Assembly: GCA_031265955.1 (NCBI GenBank)
Contig: JAISBY010000010.1
Location: 62,001-126,000, forward strand
Source of the DNA: Mycoplasmataceae bacterium
Lineage (GTDB): Bacteria > Bacillota_I > Bacilli_A > Mycoplasmatales > Mycoplasmoidaceae
Direction of reading: 5' to 3'
DNA: 64,000 nucleotides
A model generated the notes under the pieces. It made no database searches and was not told the origin of the DNA. It saw only the letters and a program-made list of their open reading frames with translations. The position numbers and the translations under genes were made by a program. This document shows positions 1 to 9,038 of the stretch, piece by piece. Each line of letters starts with the position of its first letter. The first letter of the stretch is position 1.

Positions 1-44
1 CCACAGCTTGGGAAGCTGTTGTTTTACCACTAAACCATACCTGC
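1..44 (-). tRNA. tRNA-Gly (anticodon CCC), 3' part outside window
   Basis: The minus strand reads acceptor GCAGGTA, a D stem GTTT/AAAC around AGTGGTA, and an anticodon arm ACAGC-TTCCCAA-GCTGT, after which the window ends. In the seven-base loop positions 34-36 are CCC, which reads GGG glycine codons. The T arm and 3' acceptor strand lie left of position 1. It is transcribed away from dnaJ, so the 72-base gap must hold both promoters. A CCC glycine tRNA beside the usual UCC species would be a luxury in a small genome. Confidence 0.8.
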
Positions 45-63
45 AAAGTGGACAAGTATTATA

Positions 64-90
64 TTAGCACTTTCTTATATTGATTGCTAA
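64..90 (+). promoter_or_regulatory. CIRCE operator for HrcA, upstream of dnaJ
   Basis: The sequence is TTAGCACTT, nine spacer bases, then GATTGCTAA. The consensus CIRCE is TTAGCACTC-N9-GAGTGCTAA, so there is one mismatch in each arm with exact spacing. It ends 10 bases before the dnaJ -10 box and covers the -35 region, the usual place for HrcA repression. A second copy lies before hrcA at 20401-20427. Confidence 0.92.
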
Positions 91-100
91 TTTTTTGTTA

Positions 101-106
101 TATAAT
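101..106 (+). promoter_or_regulatory. -10 box of dnaJ promoter (TATAAT)
   Basis: A perfect TATAAT lies 10 bases before the dnaJ ATG. Initiation 6-7 bases downstream would leave a leader of about 4 bases, and there is no Shine-Dalgarno sequence, so the transcript is probably leaderless or nearly so. Confidence 0.6.
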
Positions 107-116
107 CTTCCGCACT

Positions 117-1304
117 ATGGCAACAAAGCACGATTATTACGACATTCTTGGAATTAGTAAGCATGCAACTCAAGATGAAGTGAAAAGGGCATTTCGTCGT
201 TTGGCGATGCAATATCACCCTGATCGTAACAAAGCAGCAGATGCTGAACAAAAATTTAAAGAAGTAAATGAGGCTTATGAAGTATTGAGCGATCAGAAAC
301 GTCGTCAAACCTACGATCAGTTTGGACATGAAGGCTTAAATCAACAAGGATGATCAGGTGGCGGTAACCCATTTGACATATTTAACGAAATGTTCGGCGG
401 TTCTGGTGGTGGAGTTAAATTCTCGTTTGGTGGTAATTCTGGAGGATTTGAAGATATTTTTAGCCAAGTATTTGGTGGAGGTTCAACAAGACGAAGAAGT
501 GGTAAAAGGCAAAGCCAACAAATTTATGATTTAGACATAAATGCCAATTTAACCTTATCTTTTCTTGAAAGTGTACTTGGTGTTCAACGTAAAGTAAAGA
601 TTAATATTAAGAAGCAATGTCCACACTGTAATGGTTCGGGCGCCGAATCTCCAAACGACATTAAAACTTGCCCTCGTTGTCGAGGGACTGGAGTGATTTC
701 TACAAGACAACGTACCATTTTAGGCATTATGGAATCACAAGAATACTGCCCAGATTGTAATGGCACTGGCAAGATTATTACCAAACCTTGTTCACAATGT
801 CATGGACGGAAGTATATAGAGCAAGAAGAGGAAATTGAACTTGATATTAAACCAGGAGTGGTAAACGGATCAATTTTACAATTTCAAGGCAAAGGTAATT
901 CTTGAAACGGTAGTACAGGTGACTTAAATCTTAATCTTTATGTACAACCATCCAAAATATTCAAGCGTAAAGATAAAACCATTTATGCTAATGTCCTTGT
1001 GGACCCAATTGATGCCATTACGGGTGCTAGAATTAAAATACCAACACCCTATGGTATTAAAGAGATTGAAATGAAATCAAATACCGCTAATGGCGAAGAA
1101 ATTAATGTAAGTGGCTACGGTATTAAAAATACCAAACATAAATTGTTCGGTGGTTCAGCCAATGGTGATCTTGTTATAACCATTGTCTATGCAAGACCTA
1201 AAAAATATTCAAAAGTAGAAATCGATAAATTGAAATCTATGAATAATTCAATAAATCAAGATGTGGCTGAATTTGAAAAAATTGTAAGTAAGGAGATAAA
1301 CTAA
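117..1304 (+). CDS. dnaJ: Chaperone DnaJ (Hsp40)
   Basis: DnaJ is the co-chaperone that stimulates the DnaK ATPase and hands it unfolded substrates. The 395-residue protein has an N-terminal J domain with the HPD tripeptide at residues 34-36, a Gly/Phe-rich linker, a zinc-binding region at about 168-232 with four CxxCxG units, and a C-terminal substrate domain. Two in-frame TGA codons (residues 79 and 263) are read as Trp. I chose the ATG at 117 because it gives the standard [11 protein letters not shown] start and because an earlier ATG at 84 lies inside the CIRCE element and ahead of the -10 box. grpE follows one base later in the same operon; dnaK is not in the window. The CIRCE element implies HrcA control. 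Confidence 0.97.
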
Positions 1305-1305
1305 T

Positions 1306-1968
1306 ATGTCAAAACATGAACGTAAAAAACAATCTAATGAAATTAACGAAGAAACAAAGATTGATAATCAAAAAAGTAATGAAGTAAAAACGTCTAAAAC
1401 TAAAGAGCAATTAGAAATAGAAGAATTACTTAATAAAAATCAACAGCTAAGTGAAACCATTATTTCTAAAGATATTCACATTACTAAATTGCAAGATGAA
1501 ATTAATAAGATAAATCAGGATTATGTGAACAAAATTACAGAAAAAGCTAACGAAGCCAACATTACTTTAAAAGCCAAAATTGAAGAACTAACAAATAAAA
1601 CGAATCAAGAATTAGCCATTCACAAAAAATATGCTTTAGAAAATCAAGCGATTGAATTAATTAATATTGTTAATCAATTCGCTATGGCTTTGGATTACAA
1701 ACCGTCAGATCCCAATATTGCAAAATATCAGTCTGGATTTCAAATGTTTTTAACAATGTTTAAAAACCTTTTAACTAATTTAGGGATTAACGAAATTTTA
1801 GTTAAAGTTGGCGATGAATTTAATCCAGAAATTATGGAGTGTATTGAATTTATCCATTCTAATGATTTAGATAATAATAAAGTTGTGAAAGTTATTACCG
1901 GTGGGTATAAATTGTATGATCGATTAATTAAACCTGTCGTTGTTAATGTTGTTCGTAAAAAAAGTTAA
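1306..1968 (+). CDS. grpE: Nucleotide exchange factor GrpE
   Basis: GrpE releases ADP from DnaK. The 220-residue protein has a charged, disordered N terminus of about 50 residues, a long coiled coil (about 50-110), and a C-terminal region with the family pattern near the end, 'GYKLYDRLIKPVVVNVV', comparable to the GY.L..RVLRPA.V.V of other GrpE proteins. An AAGGAG ribosome-binding site sits inside the dnaJ stop region and the ATG is one base after the dnaJ stop, so the two are co-transcribed under CIRCE control. A dnaJ-grpE pair without dnaK is a rearranged form of the classical hrcA-grpE-dnaK-dnaJ operon. Confidence 0.93.
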   Translation: MSKHERKKQSNEINEETKIDNQKSNEVKTSKTKEQLEIEELLNKNQQLSETIISKDIHITKLQDEINKINQDYVNKITEKANEANITLKAKIEELTNKTNQELAIHKKYALENQAIELINIVNQFAMALDYKPSDPNIAKYQSGFQMFLTMFKNLLTNLGINEILVKVGDEFNPEIMECIEFIHSNDLDNNKVVKVITGGYKLYDRLIKPVVVNVVRKKS

Positions 1969-1974
1969 TAAAAA

Positions 1975-2841
1975 CTACTTACGATAATCAGCTCAATGCT
2001 TATTTTTTAGAATTTGGATTTCATACTTATATAAAGGTTTATCATTTCATCAAGGTGTTTCTAATATCTTAGGGATATTGTCTAGTCGTTTATCATAAAC
2101 GTATTTGAGCAATGTTTCAAAACCAATCGTGCCATAACCGATATTCTCATGACGATCTTTATTAGCGCCTTTTGCATTTTTTGAATCATTTAAATGAATT
2201 ACTTTAAGATATTCAAGTCCGATAATTTCATCAAATTTTTTCAACACTAAATCAATATCCGAAACGTTATACCCAGCATCGTTAATGTGACATGTATCAA
2301 GACACACACCTATTATTTTTTTGTTAGTAATTAATTTAATGATTGATGCTAATTCTTCAAAAATTTTACCAACCTCTGAACCCTTTCCAGACATAGTTTC
2401 CAAACAAATTACAACATTGTGGTTTGTTTTATTTATTTCATTAACGCCATTTGCAATATTTTTGATTGCTTCTTCTCTACTAATATCAATTGCATTACCA
2501 GGATGTAAAACTAAATATTTACAACCAATTTCATTGGTTCGGTAAACTTCGGTTTTTAGAGTTTGTACACTTATGGCATGTTTTCGACGATCAGATGTTC
2601 CGATATTAACAATGTAAGGCGCATGAACCACAATGTCATCAATGTTGATATTCTGTTGTTTTAAATATTCGTGGAATTGGGGAATATTTAATTTACTTAA
2701 TGGAGTTCTTATAGAATTTTGTGGGGCGCCAGTATAAATCATGAACGTATTAGCTCCATACCCTACAGCAATTTGAGCGCTATTGAGTAAATAACCAGGT
2801 TGTGTCATTGGAACATGACACCCTAATAATATTTTTTTCAC
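1975..2841 (-). CDS. nfo: Endonuclease IV (apurinic/apyrimidinic endonuclease)
   Basis: Nfo cleaves the DNA backbone 5' of abasic sites in base-excision repair. The 288-residue TIM-barrel protein shows the family sequence throughout: an N-terminal GCHVPMTQPG, 'VVHAPYIVN', 'YLVLHPGN', 'CLDTCHINDAGY' and 'HLNDSK', which carry the zinc-binding His, Asp and Glu residues, and a C-terminal 'KILETPWW'. The two TGA codons after ETP are Trp; stopping there would remove 25 residues of the usual C terminus. Translation starts at a GTG that overlaps the purB TAG stop, so it is translationally coupled to purB. It converges on grpE with a 6-base gap. Together with the glycosylase at 6031 it could complete a base-excision pathway. 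Confidence 0.95.
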
Positions 2842-4133
2842 TAAATACCAACTTTTTTATAAATGTAATTAATTTGTTTGAAATAATAATTTAAATCAAA
2901 ACAATCATCGATATCCCTAAGTGATAAAGTTTTAAGAATATCTTTATTTGCAATTAGTAAATCTTTAAACTGAAGGTTATTGTTATAGGCATTCATTGCA
3001 ATTGGTTGCACTAAATCATAAGCAGTTTCACGACTTAATCCCTTACCAATTAGTTTATTCATAATTCGTTGCGCAAAAATTACTCCATTAGTTAAATAAA
3101 TATTTGTTAACATTTGCTTTGGATAAACGACAAGATTAGTTACAACTTTTGTGTAACGACTCAACATATAGTCTAAAAGTATAGTAGCATCAGGAAGCAT
3201 AATTCTTTCAGCCGATGAGTGAGAAATATCTCTTTCATGTCATAACGGAATATTTTCATAACTTGTCAGCATGTAACCTTTTAACACTCTAGCACAACCA
3301 CATATGTTTTCGCTTGCAATAGGGTTTCGTTTGTGTGGCATAGCTGACGAACCTTTTTGTCCCTTAGCAAACATCTCTTCAACTTCATGGACTTCAGTGC
3401 GTTGCAAATGTCGTATCTCTGTGGCTATTTTCTCAAGCGATGAACCAATTAAAGCTAAAGTTGCAAAATATTGGGCATATACATCTCTTTGAATTACTTG
3501 TGTAGAAATTTTTGCTTCATTGATTCCCAAATGATCACATACATACTGTTGAATAAATGGTTCGTTGTTTGCAAAGTTACCAACAGCTCCAGATAATTTA
3601 CCAACTTCAATATTTTTTGAAGCATGTTTAAATCTTTCAATATTACGTTGAAATTCATCATATCAAAGTGCTCATTTCAAACCGAAGCTTGTAATGTCAG
3701 CATGGATGCCATGAGTTCTGCCAATACACGGAGTCATTTTATATTTAATTGCATTATGTTTTAGAACATTAGTAAAAGATATAAGATCGTTTAAAAGAAT
3801 TGCATTAGCTTGTTTTATCAAAAAAGCATTAGCGGTATCAACGATATCAGTGGATGTAAGACCATAATGAATTCATTGTTTCTCTTTACCTAAAGATTGG
3901 CTAACACTTCTTGTAAAAGCAATTACATCGTGGTGAGTAGTTTTTTCAATTTCATTAATTTGTTTAATATTGAATTTAGCGTTTTTTCTAATTAATGAAA
4001 CATCTTTGGTAGGAATTACTTTAAGTTTACTTCATGCCTCACAAGCTAATATTTCTATTTTTAAATAAGCATCAAACTTATTTTGTGCTGTTCAAATTTT
4101 GCTCATTTCTTCACGCGAATAACGATCAATCAT
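2841..4133 (-). CDS. purB: Adenylosuccinate lyase
   Basis: PurB splits adenylosuccinate to AMP and fumarate (and SAICAR in de novo purine synthesis). The 430-residue protein begins [14 protein letters not shown], has '[13 protein letters not shown]' in the middle, and the fumarase/aspartase superfamily signature '[11 protein letters not shown]' near residue 285. Several TGA codons are read as Trp. It shares one base with nfo downstream. In a mycoplasma without de novo purine synthesis its role would be salvage conversion of IMP to AMP with PurA, which is not in this window. A TGAGGT lies a few bases before the ATG, and its -10 box overlaps a divergent promoter. Confidence 0.97.
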
Positions 4134-4152
4134 ATAACCTCAAGAATAATTT

Positions 4153-4169
4153 ATTATACATTGTATAAT
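4153..4169. promoter_or_regulatory. Symmetric divergent promoter between purB and the toxin gene
   Basis: The 17 bases ATTATACATTGTATAAT are a perfect palindrome centred on T4161. Read on either strand it gives a TATAAT -10 box: plus strand at 4164-4169, seven bases before the ATG at 4177, and minus strand at 4153-4158, 19 bases before the purB ATG. One site can thus fire both ways. Confidence 0.6.
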
Positions 4170-4176
4170 GGCGGCT

Positions 4177-4552
4177 ATGAGTAATTACAAGAGTTTAAGA
4201 TGAGACACATTTTTTATTTTAGAAGGCGATATTAAAAGCTATAAGAACATGCCGGAAAATAAGAAAAGACCTGTTATGGTTTTAAGCAATTCTCATTATA
4301 TTAGTTGATAAAGTTTTGGTTATAGAACTATCTACAAGTGAGTTAATGGCAGATAAGAGTAGCATTCTTTGATATAAATATTTTTCAAAATATCATAAAG
4401 AATATAAAAACTCTTACATTTTGCCGAACCGCATACATACCATAGATAGAAAACATTTAACAGATGATAAAAAAATAAAAACTCACAAATTAGATAATGC
4501 GACCAAAAATAAAATAATTGACTTTGTCGGAAAAATATTGAACGATAAATAA
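4177..4552 (+). pseudogene. MazF/PemK-like toxin (mRNA endonuclease) homologue, frameshifted
   Basis: The first 44 codons (to a TAA at 4309) read into 'KKRPVMVLSN', the conserved RPV.VLS element of the MazF/PemK/Kid family. The remainder continues one frame away from about 4286-4312 as 'DKVLVIELSTS', then 'YILPNRIHTIDRKHL', matching the family's '.v....i.TIDk.rL' segment, and ends at 4550-4552. Joined, the product would be about 125 residues, close to the usual 110-120. Either a one-base insertion, a two-base deletion or a sequencing error separates the halves. No antitoxin gene is visible on either side. A good promoter lies in front and a strong terminator behind, so the locus was once an independent unit. 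The family call is from motifs only. Confidence 0.5.
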
Positions 4553-4581
4553 AAAATCAAGTTTATTTCACTTGATTTTTT
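4552..4581 (+). terminator. Rho-independent terminator after the toxin gene
   Basis: An 11-bp stem AAAAATCAAGT / ACTTGATTTTT closes a seven-base loop, with the T-rich right arm acting as the U tract. It starts at the toxin stop codon. Confidence 0.8.
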
Positions 4582-4594
4582 ATTTACTTTGAGC

Positions 4595-4626
4595 GGCACA
4601 CATTCGTGCCTGACACAAGATGTGTC
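4595..4626. other. Two tandem small hairpins left of the IS element
   Basis: GGCAC-ACATTC-GTGCC (4595-4610) is followed after one base by GACACA-AGA-TGTGTC (4612-4626). ACACAT in the first could instead pair with ATGTGT in the second, so the two folds are mutually exclusive. No gene is attached. A 13-of-16 match to the first hairpin occurs at 33413-33428. Confidence 0.35.
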
Positions 4627-4669
4627 CTTTATTTTATACTCTAACAACTAAAAAATGTCAAGTGTGTTG

Positions 4670-4685
4670 CACTTTCCATTCCCGT
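4670..4685. repeat. Left 16-bp direct repeat flanking the IS (target duplication)
   Basis: CACTTTCCATTCCCGT occurs here and identically at 5908-5923, directly outside the two ends of the insertion sequence, as expected of a target-site duplication. Confidence 0.8.
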
Positions 4686-4690
4686 GCTGA

Positions 4691-4712
4691 TTGTAAGACC
4701 AAAGTTCGCACC
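4691..4712. repeat. Left terminal inverted repeat of the IS
   Basis: TTGTAA, four unmatched bases, then AAAGTTCGCACC. The right copy has the same two blocks with the same spacing in inverse orientation. Confidence 0.85.
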
Positions 4713-4821
4713 CCATCAAATTTAGATAAATAAAAAAGTCCATAAGGACTTAGTAGAATATTTGTACCAACAAAACATTCGAAAAAGGACCTTATGAACA
4801 ATAAATATTCTAAACATAAAA

Positions 4822-5895
4822 ATGGTTGAAGATGCAATCATTATTAAAGAACACGAACGAGGTAAAATTGAAGGCATGCTCAAATCTGGGTATTCTAAAA
4901 GAGCTATAGCTAAAGAATTATGTAAAAGTGATACAGCTGTTAGAAAAGAGATTAGACGTGGCACAGTGGAATTGCCACGACAAATAATAAATCAACCAAT
5001 TATTTATGGTTACATTGCCGATACCGCCCAATGACGTTATGATCGTAATCGAAAACGGCAACGGCAGCTTAAAATTGAATTGTATCCAGAACTTATCAAA
5101 ATAATTGTTGATGTGCTAGAAGAACATCGTAGAAATTTTAAACCATGAAGTATCAATGCTTTAATAGGTAGGATGAATCTTTTTCCAGAAGAATTTGGTA
5201 ACTTAGAAACTAAAATCTGTTTTAAAACGGCATACAATTATTTACATAGTAATCGTGTTGAACCAATTAATAAAAAATACTTGTTTTACTATAAAAATAA
5301 GAAGATTAAACAACCAAGACCGGCCAAACGAATAAATGGATTATCAATTGATGAACGACCAAAAAATGTAAATGAAAGGAAAGAATTTGGTCATCATGAA
5401 CTCGATACTATGAAAAGCGTTCGTGGTGATGATACCTGCTTGCTTAATATCGTTGAAAGAGTAAGTAGATTTACAAGATTAAGAAAAATGGAATCTTGTG
5501 ATGCTAGACATACTATTCTAACGATTGACAAATTAGAACGTAAAAAACAAATAGTGACTGGTGGAACATGTACCACTGACAACGGACCTGAAGTTTCTGA
5601 TGTAAATGGTTTGGAGAAATCAGTTGTTAGTGGAAAACGAATGGAAATGTATTATGCTAAACCTTATCATGCTTGAGAAAAAGGTACAGTAGAACAATCT
5701 AATGGCATGTATCGCCTTGTGATTCCTAAGAAAACTAAAATCAGAGATTTAAGCAACGAAGAAATTCAAGATATTGAAGATTGACAAAATGATTATCCGA
5801 GAAAACAATTTGGGTTTAAAACTGCTAGGGAAATATATAATCATTTTGTACAAAAATTCCTAAACGAGTCTGGGAAACAGGTGCGAACTTTCTAA
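4822..5895 (+). CDS. IS30-family transposase
   Basis: This DDE recombinase moves the surrounding element. The 357-residue protein has an N-terminal helix-turn-helix (about 15-45: 'GYSKRAIAKELCKS') of the type that binds IS30 ends, and a catalytic domain with 'HHELDTM' (first Asp, about 194), 'TDNGPE' (second Asp, about 253) and 'PYHAWEKGTVEQSNG' holding the Glu. The TGA codons for Trp include the one in YHAWEKG, so the gene is adapted to code 4. It is intact. The ATG at 4794 is in another frame that soon stops, so 4822 is the first usable start. The stop codon lies inside the right inverted repeat. Confidence 0.95.
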
Positions 5896-5901
5896 TTACA
5901 A
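5880..5901. repeat. Right terminal inverted repeat of the IS
   Basis: Inverse copy of 4691-4712 with GGTGCGAACTTT and TTACAA blocks at matching spacing. It contains the transposase stop codon. Confidence 0.85.
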
Positions 5902-5907
5902 ATTGCC

Positions 5908-5923
5908 CACTTTCCATTCCCGT
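5908..5923. repeat. Right 16-bp direct repeat flanking the IS
   Basis: Identical to 4670-4685. Confidence 0.8.
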
Positions 5924-6017
5924 TCTCCAACTACACTATCCAACGCAACTATAAATGTTATTGTCAAACAAGAGAGCCATTGATTTATTGAACTTCTTTT
6001 GATAAGTTTGGATAGAG

Positions 6018-6023
6018 TATAAT
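6018..6023 (+). promoter_or_regulatory. -10 box of the DNA glycosylase gene
   Basis: TATAAT seven bases before the ATG at 6031; no Shine-Dalgarno sequence, so the mRNA is probably leaderless. Confidence 0.55.
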
Positions 6024-6030
6024 CACCCGC

Positions 6031-6648
6031 ATGAAGAAGTTCTTTACATATAAAACCGTTCCAATGGATCAAATTAATGAACTTGTAAAAATTGAACCCA
6101 AACTTTCTAGTTTCTTGGATTTGAGTCATCCTTTTACAGTTCGTATTATGAAAGACCATTACCAGTGTTTTATTCATACGGTTATTAGTCAACAATTAGC
6201 TAGTGCAGCGGTAGACACTATTTGAAATAAAACGGTATTTACTTTTAAAAAAATCACTCCAAAAATAATTAGTAATGCAACAAATGAACAATTGGCGTCC
6301 GTAGGTCTATCTCATCAAAAAATATCTTTAATTAAAAAACTTACTTATGACATTGTAGATAAAAAAATAAATTTAAATAAGCTAGAGAAGTTATCCAGCC
6401 AAGGAATTCATGATGTTCTCACTAAATATAAATATCTAGGCGAATGAACTGTATCAATGTTGTTAATGTTCACTTATTATCGTAATGATATTTTCCCTGT
6501 GAGTGATTTTGGCATTCGTAAAGGTCTTAGCAAACTTTATGGCAAAACCGAGTTTAGTGAAAAATTTATTAATCACTTGAAACAAAAACTTGGTGACTAC
6601 GCGACTTTATTTAGTTTTTGTCTTTGAAGAATAAATCAAAATAAATAA
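6031..6648 (+). CDS. DNA-3-methyladenine glycosylase (AlkA-like, HhH-GPD)
   Basis: The enzyme removes alkylated bases and leaves an abasic site for Nfo. The 205-residue protein has the helix-hairpin-helix/GPD layout: 'HTVISQQLASAA' as first helix, a hairpin at 'YKYLGEWTVSMLL', and the catalytic Asp in 'FPVSDFGIRKGL' near residue 157. There is no 4Fe-4S cysteine cluster at the C terminus, which argues against an Nth/MutY type. Length fits short DNA-3-methyladenine glycosylase II proteins. It lies just right of the IS and converges on udk with a 5-base gap. Confidence 0.85.
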
Positions 6649-6660
6649 CATTGTTATTTT
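6643..6660. terminator. Possible bidirectional terminator between the glycosylase and udk
   Basis: AAATAACA and TGTTATTT form an inverted repeat around T6651 at the convergent gene ends, followed by T-rich sequence. The loop would be very small and the stem is AT-only, so this is weak. Confidence 0.35.
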
Positions 6661-7289
6661 TTATGAATTCGATAAAGAGATTCAATGGCTCCCTTGATAG
6701 CTTGAATGGCGATGTCGTTCATACGATATCAAGGAATTACAATGTCTGCTTCAGCTTTTAAAGGTTGAATAAAGACACGATGCATTTTTCGAACTGTATT
6801 TCTTCATTGTCCGATAATATTCTCATCAGTTCTGCCTCTTTCTTTTTTATCTCTTAGTAATCGCCTAATAAATCTTTCGTCATCTGGAGTATCAACAAAA
6901 ATTTTAATATCGGCAAGACTATTTATCCTCGGATCATATAACGAAAGAATGCCTTCAAAAATAACGACATCAGTTGGTTTAACGATTTTGGTTTTATCAG
7001 TACGCTCAGATTTAGAAAAATCGTAAATTGGTATTTTTACAAGATGTTTATTTAATAGCTTTGATAAGGAATCTAACATCAAATCTCAATCAAATGCATT
7101 TGGATGATCAAAATTTTGTTTTAGATATATATCGCTTTCCATGTATTCACGTTTCTTATAAAAACCATCCATTGGAATAATTTGCGATGTTATTTTTGTG
7201 GGTAATATTCTTTTGATTTCGTTGGCGATAGTAGTTTTGCCACTGCCGGTTCCGCCGCAAACAATAATTAACATGGTTTTTCTTTTCAT
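6654..7289 (-). CDS. udk: Uridine kinase
   Basis: Udk phosphorylates uridine and cytidine in pyrimidine salvage. The 211-residue P-loop kinase has Walker A 'GGTGSGKTT' near residues 12-20, 'IPMDGFYK' with the nucleoside-contacting Asp, 'FDHPNAFDW', and 'VIFEGILSLYDPRI' as the Walker B region, then the lid 'RRLLRDKKERGRT'. TGA codons for Trp occur after FD and in the C-terminal third. It follows the pseudouridine synthase gene by seven bases on the same strand and is probably co-transcribed with it. Confidence 0.95.
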
Positions 7290-7296
7290 AACTAAT

Positions 7297-8220
7297 TTAT
7301 ATCTTAAAGATTTTGTGATTTAAATAATTTAATACACTTGCATTATTTTTGAAATTAAAAATCATTTTATAAGCAGTTAGTCCTTGATGTTTACCTTTAT
7401 TTAATTTAGAATACTGAGGTAGAGTATATTTTTGTTCGCCAACTAGGGGATGACCAATATAAGCCAAATGAGCTCTAATTTGATGTGTTTTACCAGTAAC
7501 TAATTTTATTTCTAACAAACTTGTTTGATAATCGTGAGTAATCGTTTTATATTCAGTAATGATTTCTTGTGAATTAATACCAAGAGGTTTCTTAGAAATT
7601 TTGACAGTTTTAGTTTTTAAATTTCTAGTTAAATAATCTTTTAAAATGCCGTTTTTCGGATCGATGATTCCATAAACTCTACATTTGTAGTATTTATCAA
7701 TTTCGTGATTTTTAATTTTATCATTTAGAATCCGTAAGGATTCGGCGTTCTTTGCAATTAATACTAATCCGTTAGTATTACGATCAATTCGGTGAACTAG
7801 TGATGGTATGAAACTATTTTCATTTTGGTAATCTCACTCATGTTTTTTATACAGATAATGTTTAACTCGATTAACTAAAGTATCAATGCCTTTAGATTCA
7901 TCATCATGCACTACAAGTCCGACCGGTTTATTCACTAAAAGAACATTTGTATCTTCGTAGACTACATTCAAATTATTGGGAGCTAGCAAAAAATCAGTTT
8001 GTGAAATTTTCTTAGTAAGTAATAAATCATTTATATAAAGTTGCAATTGATCATGAATTTTTAAACGATAGTCATAATCTACTTTTTTATTGTTTACTTT
8101 AATACGTTTAGATCTGAGATATCGATAAATGAGATTTAAAGAGATTTTGGGATATGTTTTTTTAAGAAAACTATCTATTCTTTGTCCTTGATCGTTTTGA
8201 TTAATCGTTATGGTTTGCAT
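7297..8220 (-). CDS. RluA-family 23S rRNA pseudouridine synthase (RluC/RluD type)
   Basis: The enzyme isomerises uridines in large-subunit rRNA. The 307-residue protein has an N-terminal S4-like RNA-binding domain ('QRIDSFLKKTYPKIS'), then the catalytic domain with 'VHRIDRNTNGLVL' carrying the catalytic Asp of the HRLD motif, and the closing 'TGKTHQIRAHLAYIGHPLVG' block. The family usually has HRLDRDTSGL; Ile and Asn replace Leu and Ser here, conservatively. It starts inside the end of the methyltransferase gene (13-base overlap), so rRNA methylation and pseudouridylation genes are coupled. Confidence 0.93.
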
Positions 8221-8987
8221 AGTTGATATAAAACTATCCCCACCGCTACAGCTACATTCAACGAATCAATTTTAGAGTTAATAGGAATATTGATAACGTC
8301 ATCACAGATATCTAAAATTGACTCTTTCAATCCATTCCCTTCATTACCAAACAAAATGGCGGTTGATTGGTCGCTAAGAGATATTTCATTTAATTTCTTA
8401 GCTTTAGCAGACATAGCAGTAGCATAAACTTTTATACCGTTTTTACGAAATTGATTGATAACATCTGTTAAATTCGTTACAACTTTTATTGGAATGCAGA
8501 AACAACTACCCATTGTAGTTCTAATAATAGTTGGATTATATAAATCAACACTATCATTAGAAATGACAACTCCATTAAGGCTAAAGCCGACTGCAGTTCG
8601 AATAATGGAACCTAAGTTACCTGGATTTTGGATTTTATCTAGAACAAGATAACGACCATTATCAACTAAATTAAAATTATTCTTCGGTTTATTGAAAATT
8701 CCAATTAGTCCATCTGATGTGGCTAAAGAAGAAACGGTATTAAAGATGCTATTAGGTAGTATCACCACATTAGTACCTTTTTCATCATATTCTTTAGCTA
8801 ATTTAAAATATCTTGATTCTTCAGAGACGATAAGATTACGAATAATAATTTTGTTTTGAATTAATGTGTTTATAACCCGATAAGATTCAGCGACAAAAGT
8901 ATTGGTCAAATCACGATATTTTTTATCATCAAGCAATTTTTTGGTTGCTTTAACTAATTTATTATCTTTTGATGTAATTTTTAGCAT
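8208..8987 (-). CDS. SpoU/TrmH-family rRNA or tRNA 2'-O-methyltransferase
   Basis: The 259-residue protein has an N-terminal substrate-binding domain and a C-terminal SPOUT domain with the three knot motifs: 'LDKIQNPGNLGSIIRTA', 'ILFGNEGNGL' and 'IPINSKIDSLNVAVAVGIVLY'. These bind SAM in the trefoil knot. The N-terminal start 'ITSKDNKLVKATKKLLDDKKYR' is typical of the 23S rRNA methyltransferases of the YsgA type. First gene of a three-gene unit with the pseudouridine synthase and udk. A TATAAT (minus strand, 8993-8998) lies five bases before the ATG. Confidence 0.92.
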   Translation of the reverse strand: MLKITSKDNKLVKATKKLLDDKKYRDLTNTFVAESYRVINTLIQNKIIIRNLIVSEESRYFKLAKEYDEKGTNVVILPNSIFNTVSSLATSDGLIGIFNKPKNNFNLVDNGRYLVLDKIQNPGNLGSIIRTAVGFSLNGVVISNDSVDLYNPTIIRTTMGSCFCIPIKVVTNLTDVINQFRKNGIKVYATAMSAKAKKLNEISLSDQSTAILFGNEGNGLKESILDICDDVINIPINSKIDSLNVAVAVGIVLYQLCKP

Positions 8988-9038
8988 ATCAAATTATAAA
9001 CATCAACATTGAATGTAGGTAAGCATATAAACGAAAAT

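Larger units (their letters stand above)
4686..5907 (+). mobile_element. IS30-family insertion sequence (IS1630-like)
   Basis: About 1.22 kb long, bounded by a 16-bp direct repeat, with imperfect terminal inverted repeats at 4691-4712 and 5880-5901 (18 of 22 positions identical) and a single transposase gene. Short asymmetric tips (GCTGA on the left, ATTGCC on the right) lie between the inverted repeats and the direct repeats, so the exact ends are uncertain by a few bases. IS30-type elements usually duplicate 2-3 bp; the mycoplasma element IS1630 is known for long duplications, which this one resembles. The transposase reads through, so the copy may be active. Confidence 0.88.

Noticed and set aside
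84-116. Earlier ATG for dnaJ at 84
   Set aside because: It lies inside the CIRCE element and before the -10 box, and the ATG at 117 gives the canonical N terminus.
351-905. dnaJ and many other genes appear broken by TGA
   Set aside because: The TGA codons fall where conserved proteins tolerate or need Trp and the frames resume without shift, so they are Trp in code 4, not frameshifts or pseudogenes.
4794-4821. Transposase start at the ATG at 4794
   Set aside because: It is in a different frame that stops after about 17 codons; the transposase frame starts at 4822.
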